Positions 60,752 to 64,000 of a stretch of DNA of 64,000 nucleotides are shown here, piece by piece. Origin of the DNA: Parapedobacter deserti (GTDB lineage Bacteria; Bacteroidota; Bacteroidia; Sphingobacteriales; Sphingobacteriaceae). A model generated the notes under the pieces. It worked only from the letters and a program-made list of their open reading frames with translations. It had not been told where the DNA came from and made no database searches. Numbering within the stretch: position 1 is the first letter of the stretch; every line of letters starts with the position of its first letter. The stretch is taken from contig NZ_JBHRTA010000059.1 in NCBI RefSeq assembly GCF_042646065.1, forward strand, positions 1 through 64,000, given 5' to 3'. The translations under genes and the position numbers were made by a program.

Positions 60752-63700
60752 TCAATTAGACGTTAGCGGAAGTGTAAACCAGAATGTACTTCCCTCGTCC
60801 AGTTTGCTCTCAGCCCATAACCGGCCATTGAGCCTGTTGATGATTTCAGCAGACAAATATAAGCCGATACCCAAACCGGAAACGTTCGGTCCACCATCGG
60901 TAATGCGGTAAAACTTGGTAAACACACGAGGAAGTTCTTCAGCGGCAATTCCCCGCCCGAAATCCTGAACGCCCACCTTCACTTCTTCATCCGTACAATC
61001 GAGGGTCACCTTCACTTCGTACGAATCCGGCGAATATTTGATGGCATTGGTAAGCAGGTTGACGAGCACCTGCTCGACGCGTTGGGCATCGCTGTTCAAC
61101 ACACATGCATCAACTGCGGTTTCAAAAATAATCCGGTACTCACTGTAGGTGTCTGCGATCAGCTCTATCGTTTCCACCGTAAGCTTCTTCAGGTCGAATT
61201 CCGTTATATTCAGTTGAAGCTTTCCCGCTTCGATTTTTGAGATATCCAATAAGTCATTGACCAAGGTGGCAAGCTTTTTCATCTGGCGCAGCGCCTTTTC
61301 GATGTACAACCCGCTTTTGGGGCCTGCAGGCCGCCGGGCCAAGATCTGCATATATGCATAAGCACTGGTGAGGGGGGTCTTGAGCTCATGGCTGGCCAAC
61401 CCGATAAACTCGTCTTTTTTATCACTCAGCGCCGTGACCTCTGCATACAGCTTGGCGTTGTCCAATCCGATGGCCGCCTGGGTAGCAATGGCAGTGACAA
61501 TCTGCTCGTGATCAGCGGTAAACTTCCCAGCCTCCGGGTGGCCTAAAAACAATCCGCCGATTACCTCTCCAGAGCGGGACGACACCGGCACGGCCAGGTA
61601 GCTGACCACCGGCAGATGGCCGCTGGGCATTCCATAATGCGGAGGATTGTTGCCATAGCGGGCATCCTTCGTGATGTCGTCGACCCGTATCGCACCCTCG
61701 CCCGCAAACGTCGGGTGAAGCACCGCGGTATCGCGGGGCATACCCAGCGCTTCAAAGATTTCTTTCGAAGCGCCGGATAGGGCATGAAGCACAATGGATT
61801 TTCCCTTCTCGTCCCTTTTGATATAAAAAAACGCACCAAATTTTGCGCCTACCAATGCGGTTGTCCCGTCGGTTACTTTCTGCAATATCTTATTTAAGTC
61901 CAAATCTTCCGAGATGCTTTCGACCATTGAATTAACAATTTCGAGCCGCTCGGTATACCGGCGGGCCGCTTCCCGGGCGGCCACCTGGGCGCTGATGTCA
62001 CGCGCAATCTTTGAGGCGCCGATGATGCGGCCATCGTCGTCGATAAGGGGCGATACCGTAATGGACAATGGTATTTCCCGTCCGTCTTTGGTCAACCGGA
62101 TCGTGTCGAAGTGATCGACCCTCTTGCCCGCTTTGATCTCGCCGATGATGTAGTCTTCTTCCTGTAGACGCGAAGGGGGGATAATCAGCGAAATATGCTT
62201 GCCGATTGCCTCCTCGGCAGTATAGCCCAACATGCGTTCCGCTGATTTATTCCAGCTGGTAATTATGCCCTGCAGTGTTTTACTGACGATCGCATCATCC
62301 GAGGTTTCGACGATGGCTGCCAGCCGTGCTTTGCGTTCGATACTCTCCTTCAGCCTAAACTCGTTGAGTTTCTGCTCGGTGATATCAATTACCGACCCGA
62401 TGAGCCGCACCGGGTTGCCCTGTGGATCGAAGTATACATTTCCCTTGGCCCTTATCCAGTGCATTTGCGAGTCTTCCAAGCCCACGGTCCGGTACTCAAC
62501 GTCAAAGTTTCCGTCCGTCTTTGGTTTATCCATCGCATCATTGAGTGCAGCAAGAACGCGCCCGCGGTCATCGGGGTGCAAGCCACGAACAAAGTCATCT
62601 TCGTACGAAAGCGGGCCGTCATGGTCGACGCCGAACATCTCCCTGCAACGTTCGTCCAATTCCAATCTTCCGCTTGCGATGTCCAGGTCAAACATACCGA
62701 GCTGTGCGGCTTCTTTCGAAAGGCGCAACTGATCAAACGCCTTTTGTGTCTCAATTTTGGCGATCACCTGAGCTGAAACATCGTTTGTGATGGCAATCAC
62801 GCCGACGATTTCTCCATGATTATCCCGGTATGCCTGATATACAAAATTTTGGTAAACGGTTTCAATTCTCCCGTTTCGAAACAACATGACGGGTTGTTCA
62901 TTAGCCCTGAAGGTCTCGCCCGTACGGTACACGTGGTCGAGGCGTTGTTCCAATCCCTGCCCCCTGGCATCGGGCAGTCCATCGAAGATCGGCCGCTGCA
63001 GCACGTCTGCCTCCGGTTTTCCCCAGAGCTCGAACATCATGGTATTGGCCACTTCCACGACGTGTTCCGGCCCCCTCATAAAGCACATGGCTACCGGAGC
63101 CTGAAGTATGAGGTTATAAAGCATCCGCTGGCTATGCTCGACCTGCTGCTTGGCCAGCACCACGTCGGTCACGTCGGCCGCGGTATTCATTACGCCGTAT
63201 ACTTTTCCCGAGCGATCCTTCAACGGTGTGAAACTATAGTTGAAGTAAAACGTCTTCCGCACGCCGGCGATGTCCAGATCAACGCGTTGATTGCGGGTGT
63301 GAAACGGCATACCAGTGGTAAACACCGCATCGAGCTTTTCGTAGACGTTCTGCCCGCTGAGTTCGGGCAACACTTCGGCGTACCGCTTTCCTATAATGTC
63401 GTCGCCCTTTCCCCAAACATTTATAATTGCCTGGTTTGCCTCTACGATACGCATTTCGCGTCCGCTATAAACCGCGATCGGAAAGGGTGCATTTGCGATG
63501 ATACTGCGCGTTTTGAACTCGCTTTCCGCGAGGTCTTCATTGGCCGTCCGCAACTCCTCGTTGGTCGCTATCAGCTCTTCATTGGTTGCTGCAAGCTCCT
63601 CGTTGGCGGCCGTCAATTCTTCGTTCATGGCGTACAAAAGCTGCTCGCTTTCCGCGAGCGCTTCGGTACGTGTACGCACCTTCGCTTCCAGCTCTTGGTT

Positions 63701-64000
63701 GCGAGCGGCAAGGTCTTCCAGCCCTTCGTCGACCTGTGTGGTTGGCGGTGCCATGCTGGCCGATAGTGTCGCTGCATACGTGGACTTGACCAAGTCATGG
63801 ATGTCCGTACATGAACCGACATAACCGGCAAACGTGCCGTCGGCCAGGTAGCGGGGCGCACCGTTTTCGAGTACCCACCGGTAAACACCATCATGCCTTC
63901 GCAACCGGTATTCGATCTTGAACGCATCCTGCGCATCAAAAGCAGCAGAGAATATTGCTACACAACGCTCGAGGTCGTCCGCATGCACGCCATCCATCCA
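60752..64000 (-). CDS. Multi-PAS/GAF sensor histidine kinase (5' end outside the window)
   Basis: At least 1082 residues; the visible start is inside a PAS/PAC domain (reading W then MDGVHADDLERCV), so the gene continues beyond 64000. Order: PAC, a coiled coil with NEELxAT heptads, PAS (SIIANAPFPIAVYSG), PAS (LQAPVAMCFMRGPEHV), PAS (EAAQLGMFDLDIASG), PAS (VETSDDAIVSKTLQGIITSW), GAF (DLNKILQKVTDGTTALVGAKFG), HisKA with the phosphorylated His in ASHELKTPL (about 61390), and the ATPase domain with LLTNAIKYSP, DFGRGI and GLGIGLYLS. No transmembrane segment or receiver is seen, so it is probably a cytosolic orphan kinase. A partner regulator is not in view. Confidence 0.93.
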   Translation of the reverse strand, partial: WMDGVHADDLERCVAIFSAAFDAQDAFKIEYRLRRHDGVYRWVLENGAPRYLADGTFAGYVGSCTDIHDLVKSTYAATLSASMAPPTTQVDEGLEDLAARNQELEAKVRTRTEALAESEQLLYAMNEELTAANEELAATNEELIATNEELRTANEDLAESEFKTRSIIANAPFPIAVYSGREMRIVEANQAIINVWGKGDDIIGKRYAEVLPELSGQNVYEKLDAVFTTGMPFHTRNQRVDLDIAGVRKTFYFNYSFTPLKDRSGKVYGVMNTAADVTDVVLAKQQVEHSQRMLYNLILQAPVAMCFMRGPEHVVEVANTMMFELWGKPEADVLQRPIFDGLPDARGQGLEQRLDHVYRTGETFRANEQPVMLFRNGRIETVYQNFVYQAYRDNHGEIVGVIAITNDVSAQVIAKIETQKAFDQLRLSKEAAQLGMFDLDIASGRLELDERCREMFGVDHDGPLSYEDDFVRGLHPDDRGRVLAALNDAMDKPKTDGNFDVEYRTVGLEDSQMHWIRAKGNVYFDPQGNPVRLIGSVIDITEQKLNEFRLKESIERKARLAAIVETSDDAIVSKTLQGIITSWNKSAERMLGYTAEEAIGKHISLIIPPSRLQEEDYIIGEIKAGKRVDHFDTIRLTKDGREIPLSITVSPLIDDDGRIIGASKIARDISAQVAAREAARRYTERLEIVNSMVESISEDLDLNKILQKVTDGTTALVGAKFGAFFYIKRDEKGKSIVLHALSGASKEIFEALGMPRDTAVLHPTFAGEGAIRVDDITKDARYGNNPPHYGMPSGHLPVVSYLAVPVSSRSGEVIGGLFLGHPEAGKFTADHEQIVTAIATQAAIGLDNAKLYAEVTALSDKKDEFIGLASHELKTPLTSAYAYMQILARRPAGPKSGLYIEKALRQMKKLATLVNDLLDISKIEAGKLQLNITEFDLKKLTVETIELIADTYSEYRIIFETAVDACVLNSDAQRVEQVLVNLLTNAIKYSPDSYEVKVTLDCTDEEVKVGVQDFGRGIAAEELPRVFTKFYRITDGGPNVSGLGIGLYLSAEIINRLNGRLWAESKLDEGSTFWFTLPLTSN

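Noticed and set aside
62816..63766. 316-codon plus-strand frame opposite the PAS kinase
   Set aside because: Shadow of a clear multi-domain kinase; no domain or ribosome-binding site.

Overview
The window is a chromosomal piece of a Bacteroidota genome, most likely Sphingobacteriaceae (something like Parapedobacter or Pedobacter). This rests on a SusC/SusD pair, a GLPGLI-family protein with its outer-membrane partner, the gliding lipoprotein GldH next to RicT, many lipoproteins with short LxxC-type signals, and repeated Bacteroidota promoters of the form TTTG/TTG-N19-21-TAnnTTTG, several of which end only a few bases before the start codon. The base composition is fairly GC-rich for the phylum. 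The genus assignment is an inference.

Layout. 1-5.1 kb is mostly housekeeping: TRIC-type channel, peptide deformylase divergent from exonuclease VII (xseAB), and GlcNAc-6-P deacetylase divergent from a DeoR regulator. 5.1-8.4 kb is a small surface-polysaccharide cluster (flippase, pyruvyl transferase, GT2), with an apparent remnant of another gene between the last two. 8.4-9.95 kb holds a DUF3820 protein and a small MutS-like ATPase. 10-17.7 kb is a heavy-metal efflux locus: OmpR-type regulator, sensor kinase, TolC, adaptor and HME-RND pump, with an 11-bp-period direct repeat just upstream of the efflux promoter. 17.8-19.7 kb carries two different L,D-transpeptidases. 20-26.6 kb has a GLPGLI protein, its TonB-receptor-like partner, and a second outer-membrane beta-barrel protein. 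26.8-28.9 kb is a padR-pspC unit with a perfect palindromic operator and a 9 x 7-bp repeat. 29-33.7 kb is an orphan susC-susD pair whose susC is frameshifted. 33.9-37.1 kb is holB-ricT-gldH plus a small membrane protein. 37.3-41.7 kb has a short ssb, gcvT, a ComB-like phosphatase, a rhodanese and an M28 peptidase.

41.8-60.7 kb is a stress and compatible-solute island. Four enzymes (GlgX, a TreY-MalQ fusion, TreZ and a GH13 alpha-glucosidase) would process alpha-glucan and make trehalose from it. They sit with two SPW-repeat membrane proteins, a DUF4142 lipoprotein, a DUF2892-SRPBCC protein, a zinc alcohol dehydrogenase, a manganese catalase, a SpoIIAA-like protein, a lipoprotein-tagged SDR (frameshifted here), and several small uncharacterised proteins. 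From 60.75 kb to the right edge is a large multi-PAS/GAF histidine kinase whose N-terminus lies outside the window.

I saw no tRNA, rRNA, CRISPR array, insertion sequence or prophage. Two genes (susC and the SDR) and one small remnant look broken; a sequencing error is possible for the two single-base shifts. The most unusual items are the TreY-MalQ fusion in its small-gene stress context, the 7-bp repeat inside the padR stop region, the 3 x 17-bp repeat upstream of susC, and several well-formed operators.
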